In this document: positions 1 to 9,048 of the stretch, in pieces | How the letters are laid out: every line of letters begins with the position of its first letter | How positions within the stretch are numbered: the stretch's first letter is position 1 | Source of the DNA: Thecamonas trahens ATCC 50062 | Lineage: Eukaryota; Apusozoa; Apusomonadida; Apusomonadidae | Direction: 5' to 3' | Assembly (NCBI RefSeq): GCF_000142905.1 | Contig: NW_013657668.1 | Coordinates: 252,912-316,911 of the forward strand | Length of the DNA stretch: 64,000 nt | Made by a program: the position numbers and the translations under genes | Notes under the pieces: generated by a model | What the model was told of the DNA's origin: nothing | Database searches by the model: none | The model's input: the letters and a program-made list of their open reading frames with translations, nothing else

Positions 1-147
1 AACGCCCGCGCAGCCCTTGACCGGGTACACGAACAGCTGGCCAACACTCGGTCGTGCGGTTGCTCCTGCTGCTGCCCGCCCAGCACGCAAGAGGTATCCG
101 CCGAAAAGAAGGCCTGCCGAGGCCAAGCCGGTTGCAATTGCTGCCAT
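1..147 (-). CDS. MOSC-domain protein (MARC-like), 5' end only
   Basis: The ATG is at 147 on the minus strand and 49 codons are present before the window edge. The N-terminus has a hydrophobic, small-residue stretch (residues 2-20), then a basic patch, then VGQLFVYPVKGC. That last motif is the first beta strand of the MOSC N-terminal beta-barrel found in mitochondrial amidoxime-reducing component (MARC) and other molybdenum-cofactor sulfurase C-terminal (MOSC) proteins. A hydrophobic N-terminal anchor before the barrel fits MARC-type outer-membrane proteins that reduce N-hydroxylated substrates. The molybdenum-binding part lies outside the window, so the exact family member cannot be fixed. 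Confidence 0.65.
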   Translation of the reverse strand, partial: MAAIATGLASAGLLFGGYLLRAGRAAAGATARPSVGQLFVYPVKGCAGV

Positions 148-448
148 AACGGAATGAGGGGAAGCGGAGAGGGGTAGGGGGGTGCGTGGAATTACGGGGA
201 GGGGAGGATGGTGGCGAGCTCAGCCGGCACGAGACCAGTCGGTGGACAAGACCGATGGTGGGCGGTGGTGGGCGACAGACGGTAGAAAATCTGGCGTAAG
301 GTACTTGGGCTCGGTACTTGGGCTCTGAACACCTTTAACACCACTCGCCATGGCTCACCACCATCGGCACACATGTGGCGGGCGAGCGCCATCAGCCAAA
401 AGCCATCGCCATCAGCCACAAGCCATCGCCATCGATCGACTGCCATCA
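148..448. other. intergenic, no gene seen
   Basis: This 300-base gap lies between the MOSC start and the small TIM stop, both on the minus strand. It must hold the TIM 3' UTR and the MOSC promoter and leader. Short direct repeats of a CCATCGCCAT-like unit occur at about 400-445. No open frame here has convincing codon use. Confidence 0.5.
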
Positions 449-1146
449 TCATCGTCTTGCAAAGGCTCCCGAGGCATGGGTGCCTGCAGCGGCAGCCTGC
501 GCAGCCTCACGAGCTTCGATGCGCTTGGCGAAGAGATTAGACGCGAGCTGCGAGGCGGCAAGGAACTTGTCCACACAGTTGGAGATGCACACCTGCTCAG
601 CCTCATCCAGTGCCCACTACAGTCACCACATCCATGCGATCCATCCATTGACACGAGTAAGAGGAGGGAGGGGGGGATCGAATAGAGGGAGAGGAGGCGG
701 GTGAGTCTGAGAAGCGCGTCATGGGAGAGAGAGGAGAAGGGACGACAGGAAGTGAGGGGAGACAGAGGGGGACGGGGGGGGGAGGGGGGGGGAGAGGCGA
801 TGAAGCCAAGCAAGACACATACCTCACCAGTCTGCCAGCCCTGGTAGGACCATTTGAAGTGGGTGACGCAGTCGTCAAAGCACTGCTCGGCAAGCCCGCC
901 ACGGGAGCGCATCATGTGTCTCCGCGCCTGGGCGTCAAAGTGGAGCTGGACGTTGTTGTGCCCGGCAGGAGGGCCCGCCGGTCGAGCCGGAGCGCCCCAC
1001 CCGCCCCCAGCCTGTGGGCTTGCCCGGCCTCGCCCGCCACCAGGATTGGCTGGCACTCCTCCTCCACCAGAGTATCCACTCGATGGTGGACTCGCTGTTG
1101 TGTACTGTGGTGGTGCCCGCCCGCCAAAGCTGCCCGACGACGCCAT
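449..1146 (-). CDS. small TIM chaperone (Tim9/Tim10 type) with long N-terminal extension
   Basis: Two exons: 1146-823 and 592-449, joined over an intron with a GTATGT donor. The joined protein is about 155 aa. Residues 89-93 (CFDDC) and the exon 2 motif CISNC form the twin CX3C signature of small TIM proteins, which chaperone hydrophobic precursors across the mitochondrial intermembrane space and hold two disulfides. The spacing between the motifs (16-17 residues) matches Tim10/Tim9. The acceptor is a tandem GAGCAG, so a Gln before VCISNC may be included or skipped. Residues 1-85 form a Gly/Pro/Ala-rich extension absent from usual 80-100 aa small TIMs. The start is the first ATG of that extension. 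The frame stays open upstream without homology. Confidence 0.8.
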
Positions 1147-1873
1147 GGTCGGCCAGAGTGAGATGGTGTCGCTTCGTCGCCGATCCGCCTGCTCTCGCAC
1201 CGCAGAGACGGAGCAAGCTAAATCTACGCCCAGTGCCTTTAACAGAGAATGCATTCGGACCAGATCAAGCCCTCTTGGGAGTGGAGCGTGCTCGTGGGTT
1301 GTATTTTGCAGGTTATGCAGGGATTTACTATGGCGCTGGAGGCTTGGATATGTCTCGGTTGAGCGCGTCGTGTGTGAAACCCATTTTGAGAGCGGCGGCT
1401 TGGCGAGCGGCTCGATATACAACTCGGGCCGAGACCAAACTTGCTTTGGTTGGAGACTCTTTCGTGGCTCATCCTCGCGCACACGAGCAAACCAACACAT
1501 CCGGGTCCTCCGGGGCCCGGCGCTACGTACCTTTCACTCGTGGGAAGGTCTGCGGACGCACCGAGTACATAGAGGCGCGAAACGCGCACCTTGGTTAACC
1601 TAGCTAAGGCCCATCGACCAGAAACGCACCGTGATGCGGAGCGCCCCTGCCAACGACAGCAGACCTTCGGGCCTGCCGAGGCACAGTGCCTGCGCAACGC
1701 GGCTGGAACGACGTGGGAGACGGTGCTACACCCTCTGTCAGCTGAATACGCGAGAACGGGCGCCCGATCAGGCGGTGCCGCCCGTCCACTCAATGCAGAC
1801 TACACTGACGTCGCGAGGGACTTCAACCTTTTTGCTCACCCGGCGACCCTCACCTGCCCATCCCGTCGTCGGC
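1147..1873. other. unassigned 0.7 kb stretch
   Basis: No frame on either strand has convincing coding character, and base composition is less GC-rich than in the neighbouring genes. On the minus strand a GTACGT splice-donor-like site follows AAAG at 1530, upstream of the small TIM start. This could be a 5' UTR exon of that gene. I saw no tRNA or 5S-like structure. Confidence 0.4.
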
Positions 1874-3625
1874 TCATGGACGCCCCTGCAAATCAGACGC
1901 ACCTGGCGCGTCCTCGCGCGCGGCAGACGACCGCCGCCGGCGCTCTTCGACCCGCTTGCGGCGCGCCTCCGGATCCAGGAGCGAGGAAACGGTCTCGGCC
2001 TTGACCTGCAATGGATCGACGCCCGGCGAGCTTGCCGGCGACTCGCGGCCCGACTTGGATAGCCGCTGTTCGCGCCGCTTCTGCCGCGCCGCCCGCCGCG
2101 CCTCCAGAATCTTGGACGCCGCCCCCAGCTCGGCCTTGCCGCGGTTCGACGAGAACGACGAGCCGGCAGAGAACGACGAGCCGGCCGACGCGACGCCCGA
2201 CGCATCGGCCGCAGCCTCGGCCGCAGCCTCGGCCGCCTGCGCTGTCTTGCGCAGCTCGCGCTCTTGTGCCCGCGAGACCTTACGGGCAAGCTGCTTGGCC
2301 GCAAACGAGCCGCGCCGGCCGCGCCGCTTCGACTTGGCAAAGAGCACGGCGCGGTCGATCGAGTCCTGGTCGTCAACCGGCTCCAGATTGGCGTCGCCGG
2401 CATCGCCCGCACTCTCGGCCTTGCGCGTCATTAGCCGCTCCAGCGAGAGCCGCGAGATCGACGCGCCCTTGGCCTGAAGCTGAGCCGCGTGCTGCGGCGC
2501 TCCGTTCGGATGCTCCATGAACAGCCGCGCCAGCGCGATAACCAGCTCGCGGATGGCCGTCCGCTGCGCCACAAAGGCAGCCTCCATCACCGCCGGGTCG
2601 CGATTGAGCGTCTTGTGCGACGCGACCAGGATTTTCTGGCCCGACGCCCGCACCTCGGCATACACCCCAGCGATGAGCTTCTTCTCGGCATCGTACTCGG
2701 CGGTCGAGCCAGTCTCGTTGCCGCCACCGCCGTCGCCACTGTTCGCTTCGCTCGCGTTGCCGCCATCACTATCGCTGTCCTCGCCATCGCTCTCGACGTC
2801 TTCGTACTCGTACACATACTCGTCGTCGGCCGCATCGCCAACGACGCTCTTGGTCGCCGCAAGCTCGGGCTGGAGCATGGTGACAATGACCTCGGCGAGG
2901 TCGAGAACACCATCACGAAGCGTCGTCGATGCCTTGAGGAAAGCGGTCAACGAGCCATCGGCGTTGCGCCCGGTCTCGACTAGGGCTCGCAATGAGTCCA
3001 GCACCGCCATTCCGGTATCGTACACCACGTCCATCGGCTCCTTGTGCTCAGCGTTGACAGCTTCCTCCACCATCGTATGGTCCCACGCCACGACTCGCGC
3101 CGCGACGCCCTCGGTGCCCGTCGGAGCCTGGGCTGGGTCCGGCAAAGTCTTCCGCGGCGAGCGCTCGTACATGGCCGGCTGGGCGAGGGCGGCGTCGAGC
3201 GATCCACAATCCTCCATCTCTTGTACCTGCTCCATGTTTCCGATGAGCGCGCCGCGATGAAACAGCAACGGAAGCTTGTACTCGCCGCCTGCGACGTCGA
3301 ACAACATCCGCTTGACATCGTCGGCGACGATGGAGAGATCCACCGAGGTATGGAGAACGGCTTTGGCCTGCAACAGGGCGGTCATCCGCATCATACCCGA
3401 TCGGGTATCCCGTGAGCCAGTCTCCGACGTGCCTACAATCAACGGCACCATCGATCGCTCCTTCATCCACCGCTGCAGGGCCCGCCGGGTGTTGACCCGG
3501 GCAGGCAAGCCCAACCGCTCCCGCAGGGCCGCCAGCTCGGCCCTCTTCCGGTCTGCCGCCCTTTCCAGCTCAGCCACCTCCTTCTGCAACGACGCCACAG
3601 CCGCAGGCACTCTTTGGCTTGCCAT
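1874..3625 (-). CDS. glutaredoxin/SH3BGR-fold protein with coiled coils
   Basis: Single exon, 583 aa. Residues 8-45 form a short basic/acidic coiled coil. Residues about 58-150 read as a thioredoxin-fold domain of the SH3BGR/glutaredoxin type: a VPLIVGTSE strand, an RMTALLQAK helix, VDLS, the LPLLFHRGALIGN strand with its cis-Pro position, then a helix ending GSLDAAL. There is no CXXC pair at the usual position (TSETGS follows the first strand), so redox catalysis is unlikely and a binding role more likely. The middle (about 275-310) is a very acidic linker. Residues 430-583 are basic and helical with runs of Arg/Ala/Glu. Known SH3BGR proteins are about 100 aa, so the long tail is unusual. 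Confidence 0.65.
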   Translation of the reverse strand: MASQRVPAAVASLQKEVAELERAADRKRAELAALRERLGLPARVNTRRALQRWMKERSMVPLIVGTSETGSRDTRSGMMRMTALLQAKAVLHTSVDLSIVADDVKRMLFDVAGGEYKLPLLFHRGALIGNMEQVQEMEDCGSLDAALAQPAMYERSPRKTLPDPAQAPTGTEGVAARVVAWDHTMVEEAVNAEHKEPMDVVYDTGMAVLDSLRALVETGRNADGSLTAFLKASTTLRDGVLDLAEVIVTMLQPELAATKSVVGDAADDEYVYEYEDVESDGEDSDSDGGNASEANSGDGGGGNETGSTAEYDAEKKLIAGVYAEVRASGQKILVASHKTLNRDPAVMEAAFVAQRTAIRELVIALARLFMEHPNGAPQHAAQLQAKGASISRLSLERLMTRKAESAGDAGDANLEPVDDQDSIDRAVLFAKSKRRGRRGSFAAKQLARKVSRAQERELRKTAQAAEAAAEAAADASGVASAGSSFSAGSSFSSNRGKAELGAASKILEARRAARQKRREQRLSKSGRESPASSPGVDPLQVKAETVSSLLDPEARRKRVEERRRRSSAAREDAPGASDLQGRP

Positions 3626-4274
3626 AACAGGGGAGGGATAGGGGGGGGGGGGGGGGGGTAGGGTCTGGGGGGAGGGGTGTCTCTAGCTATGATGCGGCCT
3701 GTGGGTCGCCGCTTGCCGTGGCGGAGGGAACGTGGTGCCGCACCACCAAAGAGCTGGCCGAGTGACACAGCGAAGGGAACATCGCAAGGCGACTTGCCGG
3801 CGCAAGGCGACTTGCCGGCGCAAGGCGACGTGCAGGATCAAAGAGACGGAACGTAGTGGTGACGATGGGATGGGAGGTGATGGGAGGTGATGGGAGGCAA
3901 TAGGAGGTGATGGGATGATGATGATGATGGATGGGTGCTATGGATGGGTGCGATGGATGGGTGCGATGGATGGGGACCAGTCCGATGCTCATCATCGGCG
4001 TGCGGATGCAGTTGCGGATGCACGGATAGTATGATCATGGGCTGGTGAGATGGCCATGGGATGGTGTGAGGCGGATGGAAGAGCGAATCATAGTGACAAA
4101 GAGGCCGAGATGACAATGTCTGATCTGGTGCTACCTGGTGCCATGGCTGCCACGGCAGCTGCCAAGACGGTGTGGCCTCACACCTGCCCAGTGATGCTTG
4201 ATGCCACGCACGGCCACCGAGAGAGACACTCGCCCACCCCACCCCCCACCCCCCCCTCACACCCGACTTGACCA
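3626..4274. other. divergent intergenic region with simple repeats
   Basis: This lies between the minus-strand glutaredoxin-fold gene and the plus-strand protease. It holds a long G homopolymer (about 3639-3658; poly-C in the sense of the minus gene), an 18-bp tandem repeat at 3783-3836, and TGGGAGGTGA and GGATGGGTGC short repeats at 3870-3975. No coding signal seen. Confidence 0.6.
3783..3836. repeat. 18-bp tandem repeat, three copies
   Basis: The unit CGCAAGGCGACTTGCCGG occurs at 3783-3800 and 3801-3818 exactly, and at 3819-3836 with two changes. Each unit contains the imperfect inverted sequence GCAAGGCGACTTGC, so the array could form hairpins. Confidence 0.85.
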
Positions 4275-5640
4275 ATGTCCATGTCATCACAGCGGTGGGT
4301 GGTAGTTGCTGGTGGTGTTGCGCTGGCTGTGGGTGGTCTCACAGGCTTGGCCTGGTGGTCATGGTCCAGCCAGCCTCCGTCCCCTGACGCCTCGCCTGCT
4401 CGTCTCACTACTCCCTCGCCCGCATCGCCCGCATCGCCCGCACCGCCCGTATCGCCCGCATCGCCCGCATCGCCCGCATCGCCCGCACCGCCCGCATCGC
4501 CCACACACCCACACACCGTACACCCGCTGCATGCCGCACATCCGATCGCATGCCATCCCTGATCCTTCCCCCGCCCCGGAGTTGCGGAACCCGGTGGCAA
4601 GGGCGCTGATGATGTGCGCTGATCGCGGTGGGGAGGCTGCGGGTGAGTTGGCAGATGCCGTCGTCCGCTCGATGACCGAGGAGAATCTGGCTGCTGTGGT
4701 GGCTCTGCGGGAGAACGCTGACCGGTGGATGCTGGATCGCCCGCTGCCTCATGGGTGGGACGCGCCGCTGGACGCACTGCTGACGCGACCGCAGATCATG
4801 AACATCGCCGCAGGCGAAGGGTTCTTCATTGCCGCCTCCATCGCCGCCTCGCATCCGACTGCCCAGTCGCTCGCCCTGGCCATCGAAGACGCGACCCCGC
4901 CGCCGCCGCCCGTCGTTGCCGACAACAGCCTCTATGTCGCTGGCGATAACATGCCCGGCACAGAGGCAGGGCGTGACGGCGACGACGAGACCGAGTGGAT
5001 GGCTACCGTGACTAAGTTCCACGCCGCCTGGTACCACTGCGATGAGGAGGACGATTCCGGATGGGGCTGCGGCTTTCGGGTGGTGCAGATGCTCGCCCAT
5101 GCAGCCTCGGGCCCGCACGCGGTCCCATCCATCGCCGACATTGTGGCCGCTTGCAACGCCTCGCCGCGGGCCGAGCCAGTGGTCTGGGGCGAGTGGCTAG
5201 CCGTCGACGCCCTCGCAGGCTACCTCGGCGCCGCCCACGGCCTGCTCGAGTGCTCGATGATGAGCGTTGACGCCATCGACAAGCTCGACGTCCTTGCCCT
5301 CCGCCTGCAGCACCACCTTTCCGCCCACAACACCATGGCCGTCTTTGAGGGCACCGGACAGATTTTCTGCGTCGCCGGCGTCCGCTCGCGCCTCGCTCGC
5401 CGCGAGGTCCTCATCGTCGACCCGCACGGCCCGCCATCGGCAGCCACCCGCACCGAATCAGGCGTCCTTGTTGACTTTGCCTTCCATGGCGGTATCGGGT
5501 GGATCGAGCTCCGCGAGCTCCTCCTCAACACCGCACGCGTCGAAGCCGCCTCGGCCTTTGGTGGCGACCTTCCCCCTGACAACGAGCTCCTCCGCCTCAT
5601 CGGCGGCTGGCGCGTCCTGTTCCTCTCCAAGACTCCGTAG
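4275..5640 (+). CDS. UFM1-specific protease family (peptidase C78), likely membrane-anchored
   Basis: The catalytic domain is clear. DSGWGCGFRVVQML carries the active Cys (codon at 5068), and IVDPHG (5416-5430) carries the Asp-x-His pair of C78 cysteine proteases, which mature UFM1 and remove it from targets. The domain runs in one frame from 4582 to the stop at 5640. The N-terminus is less certain. ATG 4275 opens another frame with a clear hydrophobic segment (residues 8-28) and Ser-Pro-Ala repeats; a GTACAC donor at 4518 and an AG at 4581 would join it in phase (64-nt intron), giving about 434 aa. Without splicing, the first in-frame ATGs are 4531 or 4609. The stop is 18 bp from the convergent neighbour. 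Confidence 0.78.
4423..4505 (+). repeat. 9-bp minisatellite (CGCCCGCAT)
   Basis: About nine copies of CGCCCGCAT and variants (CGCCCGCAC, CGCCCGTAT). In the frame of ATG 4275 it encodes Ser-Pro-Ala repeats after a hydrophobic anchor; in the protease frame it encodes Arg-Pro-His. It is probably a stalk between the anchor and the protease domain. Confidence 0.8.
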
Positions 5641-5658
5641 CTCGCCGCCCGGCCGCTA

Positions 5659-6510
5659 CTAGTCGTCGCCGTACACTGATAGTGCGCCGCACTTGTTGAT
5701 GTACACCATGGCAAGCACAAAGTGGATAGCATCAAACTCGCATGCCATGTTTGCAATCCACCCGCCCTTGCGACGTTTGTACTGCACCTTGCCCACCTTG
5801 CTGCCGTCGGCAAGCGCCAAGTTGAGCACATGCTTGGCCGAGCCCTTGGTCTCAAACTTGCCCGTCACCCGCATCACTACTCCATCGTACTCGACTTCGT
5901 ACGCCTTGACGCCATCCCGCCGGCCCTCGCCATACACATCACCGCCCTCGCCCACAATACGATAGCCCTGATCGCGGGCAAGAAGCCGCACCCCGTAGCC
6001 GTCGACAGCCCACCACATCTTTGTCTTGCCCGTCACAGACACAATCGGCCGCGGTTGTCGCTCCTTCTTGAGCGCCAGAAAGTAGTCACCAATGGAGAGG
6101 GACTTCTTCCGAAAGTAATACTTGCGCTTGGCAAGCATCATGTGCGGGGCAGGTGCCTGCTGCATCTGCGATGGTCCTGCAGACTGCCCTGACCCGCCCG
6201 GTCCAGCCATCCTGCACACCGTCTGGCAGTACGGGCACAAGAACGAGGCCGCTGATGGATCCGGTACCACCACTGTTCCGTGACAGCTTCCGCACACCAC
6301 CATCGCACCTGCCGGTGCCGAATGTGCCATTTGCGGTGCTGCCTGCCTCTGGGTGGCCACGTAGACGCCGCACGATGGGCACGAGCCGGCGCTAGCCCCG
6401 GCCGCCAGCTGCATTAGCGTGCCACAGGCGCCGCACAGAACGGCCTGACCACCCGACGGTGGTGGTGCTGAGGTCGTCGCTACATGGTACGAAGGTGGGG
6501 GTTCTGCCAT
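5659..6510 (-). CDS. double zinc-ribbon protein with LURP-one/tubby-like C-terminal domain
   Basis: Single exon, 283 aa from the ATG at 6510. Two Cys4 ribbons occur: C26/C29 with C44/C47, and C73/C76 with C92/C95, of the LSD1/zinc-ribbon kind. Residues about 125-283 alternate short hydrophobic strands (MWWAVDGYGVRLL, YRIVGEGGDVYGE, VMRVTGKF, VLNLALADGS) and end with a hydrophobic helix, IHFVLAMVYINKCG. This order fits the LURP-one-related/phospholipid-scramblase tubby-like fold, a 12-strand barrel around a C-terminal helix, though I assign it by pattern only. It may bind lipid or protein. The Cys4 ribbons plus this domain are an uncommon pair. It converges on the UFM1 protease gene, 18 bp between stops. 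Confidence 0.62.
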   Translation of the reverse strand: MAEPPPSYHVATTSAPPPSGGQAVLCGACGTLMQLAAGASAGSCPSCGVYVATQRQAAPQMAHSAPAGAMVVCGSCHGTVVVPDPSAASFLCPYCQTVCRMAGPGGSGQSAGPSQMQQAPAPHMMLAKRKYYFRKKSLSIGDYFLALKKERQPRPIVSVTGKTKMWWAVDGYGVRLLARDQGYRIVGEGGDVYGEGRRDGVKAYEVEYDGVVMRVTGKFETKGSAKHVLNLALADGSKVGKVQYKRRKGGWIANMACEFDAIHFVLAMVYINKCGALSVYGDD

Positions 6511-7179
6511 GGTCCTGTCTCGCGTGCCTCTGTTCCTGTCACTGTTGGTGTGCGGGTAGCGGTGTGAGTAGCGTGAGGTGGTTGGTATCAAGTGCCCGTG
6601 CCGCCAACGTAGAGCTGACCCGGCGGTTTGTACGGTATCGCAGCCGGCCGGTACCAAAGCGACGGCAGAAAGCAGTGGAGACGGTAATAACGCTCACAAC
6701 GGATGGCCATCTGTCATGTGTGGAGGATCATGCCAAACAGAAGCTAGAATCCTTGGCCAAGCCGAGCATCGTCAGCATAGTGGTTGCTGCAGCAGGGAGG
6801 AGTCCGTTAAGAATAAGAAGGCGCGCACTTTGGCCAACTACATCCGTCACTCTGTCCCAGACAGCCATAGACCGAGGAGGACAAGCTCTAAATCTCTCAC
6901 TTTCTCTTGATACTTCTGCCACGCTCTTTTCCCTGCGATCAAGATCATGACAAAGCCATCACCGAGTTCACAGCACAGTTTGCTTCATGAAAAAAGAAAA
7001 AAAAAGCCACTCGCAAGTGCATGACACCGCCGTCAACGGACCGACGCGACCACAGGGCAGTGGCAGCGACCAAGAGCAGGAAGCCGGCAGCACTTGGTGC
7101 TCGCACATACACACACACACACATACACACACACATACACACACACATCTCCCAGTAACAACACGACACGTTCAGGCGC
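6511..7179. other. divergent intergenic region
   Basis: This stretch lies between the zinc-ribbon gene (-) and the coiled-coil gene (+). Composition is less GC-rich than in the genes. A CA microsatellite lies at about 7104-7147 and an A-rich run at 6988-7003. No frame shows gene-like codon use. Confidence 0.5.
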
Positions 7180-7746
7180 ATGAAGATTGTCCACATGCGG
7201 CCACCGGGGTCGAGGACAGCTACGTCGGACGAAGGGTCGTCTGCTGCCGGCGGACATGCCCATGTCCATGCGCCGTATGCCGAGGAGGGAGACCCAGTGA
7301 CGCGGCTCCCTCTCGCTGCCCTCATGCCCACAGGCACCGCCCCATGGGCTGGTATCCAGATGCTGCAGAGGCCCGCAGGAGGTCCCGCCCACAAAGCCCA
7401 ACTTTTATCACAGCCAAGGCCCCGCTCCTGCTTCTCCTGTCGCTGCTCCCGACCAGCCATCGCGGCCCGACCGCTATCAACCGGCCCCGGACTGGTTCCC
7501 CTCGCGCCACTCGCAGCCGCTGCCAAGAACTTGGCATGTCGTCGTCCAATCATCGCAAAACACCAACAAAGCGTCGCAAAGCAAGCGTCAAGGCCGCCCA
7601 GGTCATCGCAAAACACCAACAAAGCGTCGCAAAGCAAGCGTCAAGGCCGCCCAGGTCGCGCAAGGACGTCGCGCCGGTGGCCAAGACTCCTCCGCCGCCA
7701 GCGCAACGATCACCCACAACGCCGCCGCCACCAGCGCAGCAGCAGC

Positions 7747-7822
<76 letters not shown>

Positions 7823-9028
7823 TCGCCAATCGCCGTTACGATCTCGCTGCCCTCGCCGCTGGCAGCCGCCGCTCCGCCGTCGCCGCGCTGGGCACAGTCA
7901 CAACGTGCTAGCACCCCAACCCGATCGGTCGGTGTGGCAACGTCCCCTGTGCAAACTCATACGGTGGCCAACCAAACCCGGCCGATGCCGCCGATGCTCG
8001 ACAAAGACCTGCTGCGCGAGCGGATCGACGCCGCGGTGGCGGCAAACTCGTCCGCAGATACCTTTATGGCCGAGGTCGAGCGGCTGCAACGGCTGTATCG
8101 TGCGCAGCGGAGGGAGACCTCGATTTTCTCGCAAGCGCAGATGGACGACATGTTCTCGTCGCTTGCTGCACTCGCGCTGCGTGGCCTCGACGCACTCCGC
8201 CGCGAGTGCGGCCGGCTCAAGCAGGACGTGACCGATCTGGCCGCTGAGGCCGCCTCGGGCGTCGAGCGTTGCACCACGGCGTTGCAATCGATGGTACTGG
8301 CAGCACAGGATCACCAGCTGGAGTCGCAAACGTCAGCCGCCTCGCTGCATGCCATCTCGGACGAGCTGATGGTGGTCAAGACCCAACGCGACCATGCCCG
8401 CCAGGAGCGTGATGAGTACAAACGCAAGCTGACCAAGGCTCAGAGCGATCTCCGCGCTGTCGAGACCCATCATTCCAAAGCTATGGACAATGTTCATGCC
8501 TCTCACGCCACCGCCATGCGTGCGACTCTGGAAAAGCTGCGCAAGCTCAATGAGAGCCGCGTCGAGGACACCCGCTCGCTCACCGCTCAACTCGAGTCGG
8601 CGTCGACCGAGAAACAGGCGCTCACTGCCCGCATCGCCGCCATTCAGCGCAGCGCCGACGCACGTGTTGCACAGAGTATGGCCGACGCTGAAGCCTCCGC
8701 CCTCGCCGCCCGAGACGCCGAGCTCGCCACCGTTCGTGCCTCGGCTGCTGCGCTTGCTGACAAGGTCCGCGCGCTCGAGGCCGCCGCAGTCTCGTCACCG
8801 GCCATCCATCGCGAGCTTGTCTACGCCCGCCAAAGCAACGCCTCTCTTCGCGAGTCGCAAAAAGATCTCGCCGCAAAGATGTTGGACACCATGAGTCAGC
8901 TCGAGGCTGCCGAGCTCCGGATCGCTGACCTCGAAGCGGGCATCGCCAACGCGCGCCCGCTCACCTACATCTGCTCCTGCTGCCATCACCGCAACATCCG
9001 CCCGCAAGCAAACGCGTCAGCGCTCTAA
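7180..9028 (+). CDS. coiled-coil protein with C-terminal Cys/His motif; 5' end uncertain
   Basis: The solid part is a frame ending at 9028. From about 7985 it encodes a helical region that becomes a continuous Ala/Glu/Arg coiled coil (about 8290-8950), ending with CSCCHHRNI. The same frame is open back to 7301 with good codon use (Pro-rich, then basic, then a poly-Thr run from the CAA array), but it has no ATG after 7300. A possible model starts at ATG 7180 and splices 7275-7366 (GTATGC donor, CTGCAG acceptor). An alternative starts at ATG 7536 in another frame and removes one 53-bp repeat unit (7602-7654). Function unknown. It converges on TTC12, 20 bp between stops. Confidence 0.6.
7550..7657 (+). 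repeat. 53-bp exact tandem duplication inside a gene
   Basis: Bases 7551-7603 and 7604-7656 are identical, and the match extends one base on each side. Because 53 is not a multiple of three, the two copies are read in different frames. Each copy ends CCCAGGT, so the duplication places a GT at 7602 and an AG at 7654, exactly one period apart. Confidence 0.9.
7745..7820 (+). repeat. CAA trinucleotide repeat, about 25 units
   Basis: An uninterrupted CAA array. It codes poly-Thr (ACA) in the frame that continues into the coiled coil, poly-Gln in a second frame and poly-Asn in the third. Length variation between isolates is expected. Confidence 0.9.
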
Positions 9029-9048
9029 TCACGTCCTGTGCGCTGCAT

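Noticed and set aside
3783..3836. CRISPR-like or other structured repeat array
   Set aside because: The copies are adjacent without spacers, in a eukaryotic intergenic region; it is an ordinary minisatellite.
7603..7914. Poly-Val, poly-Gln and poly-Asn frames over the CAA repeat
   Set aside because: Alternative readings of one trinucleotide array; only the frame continuing into the coiled coil has gene-like downstream sequence.
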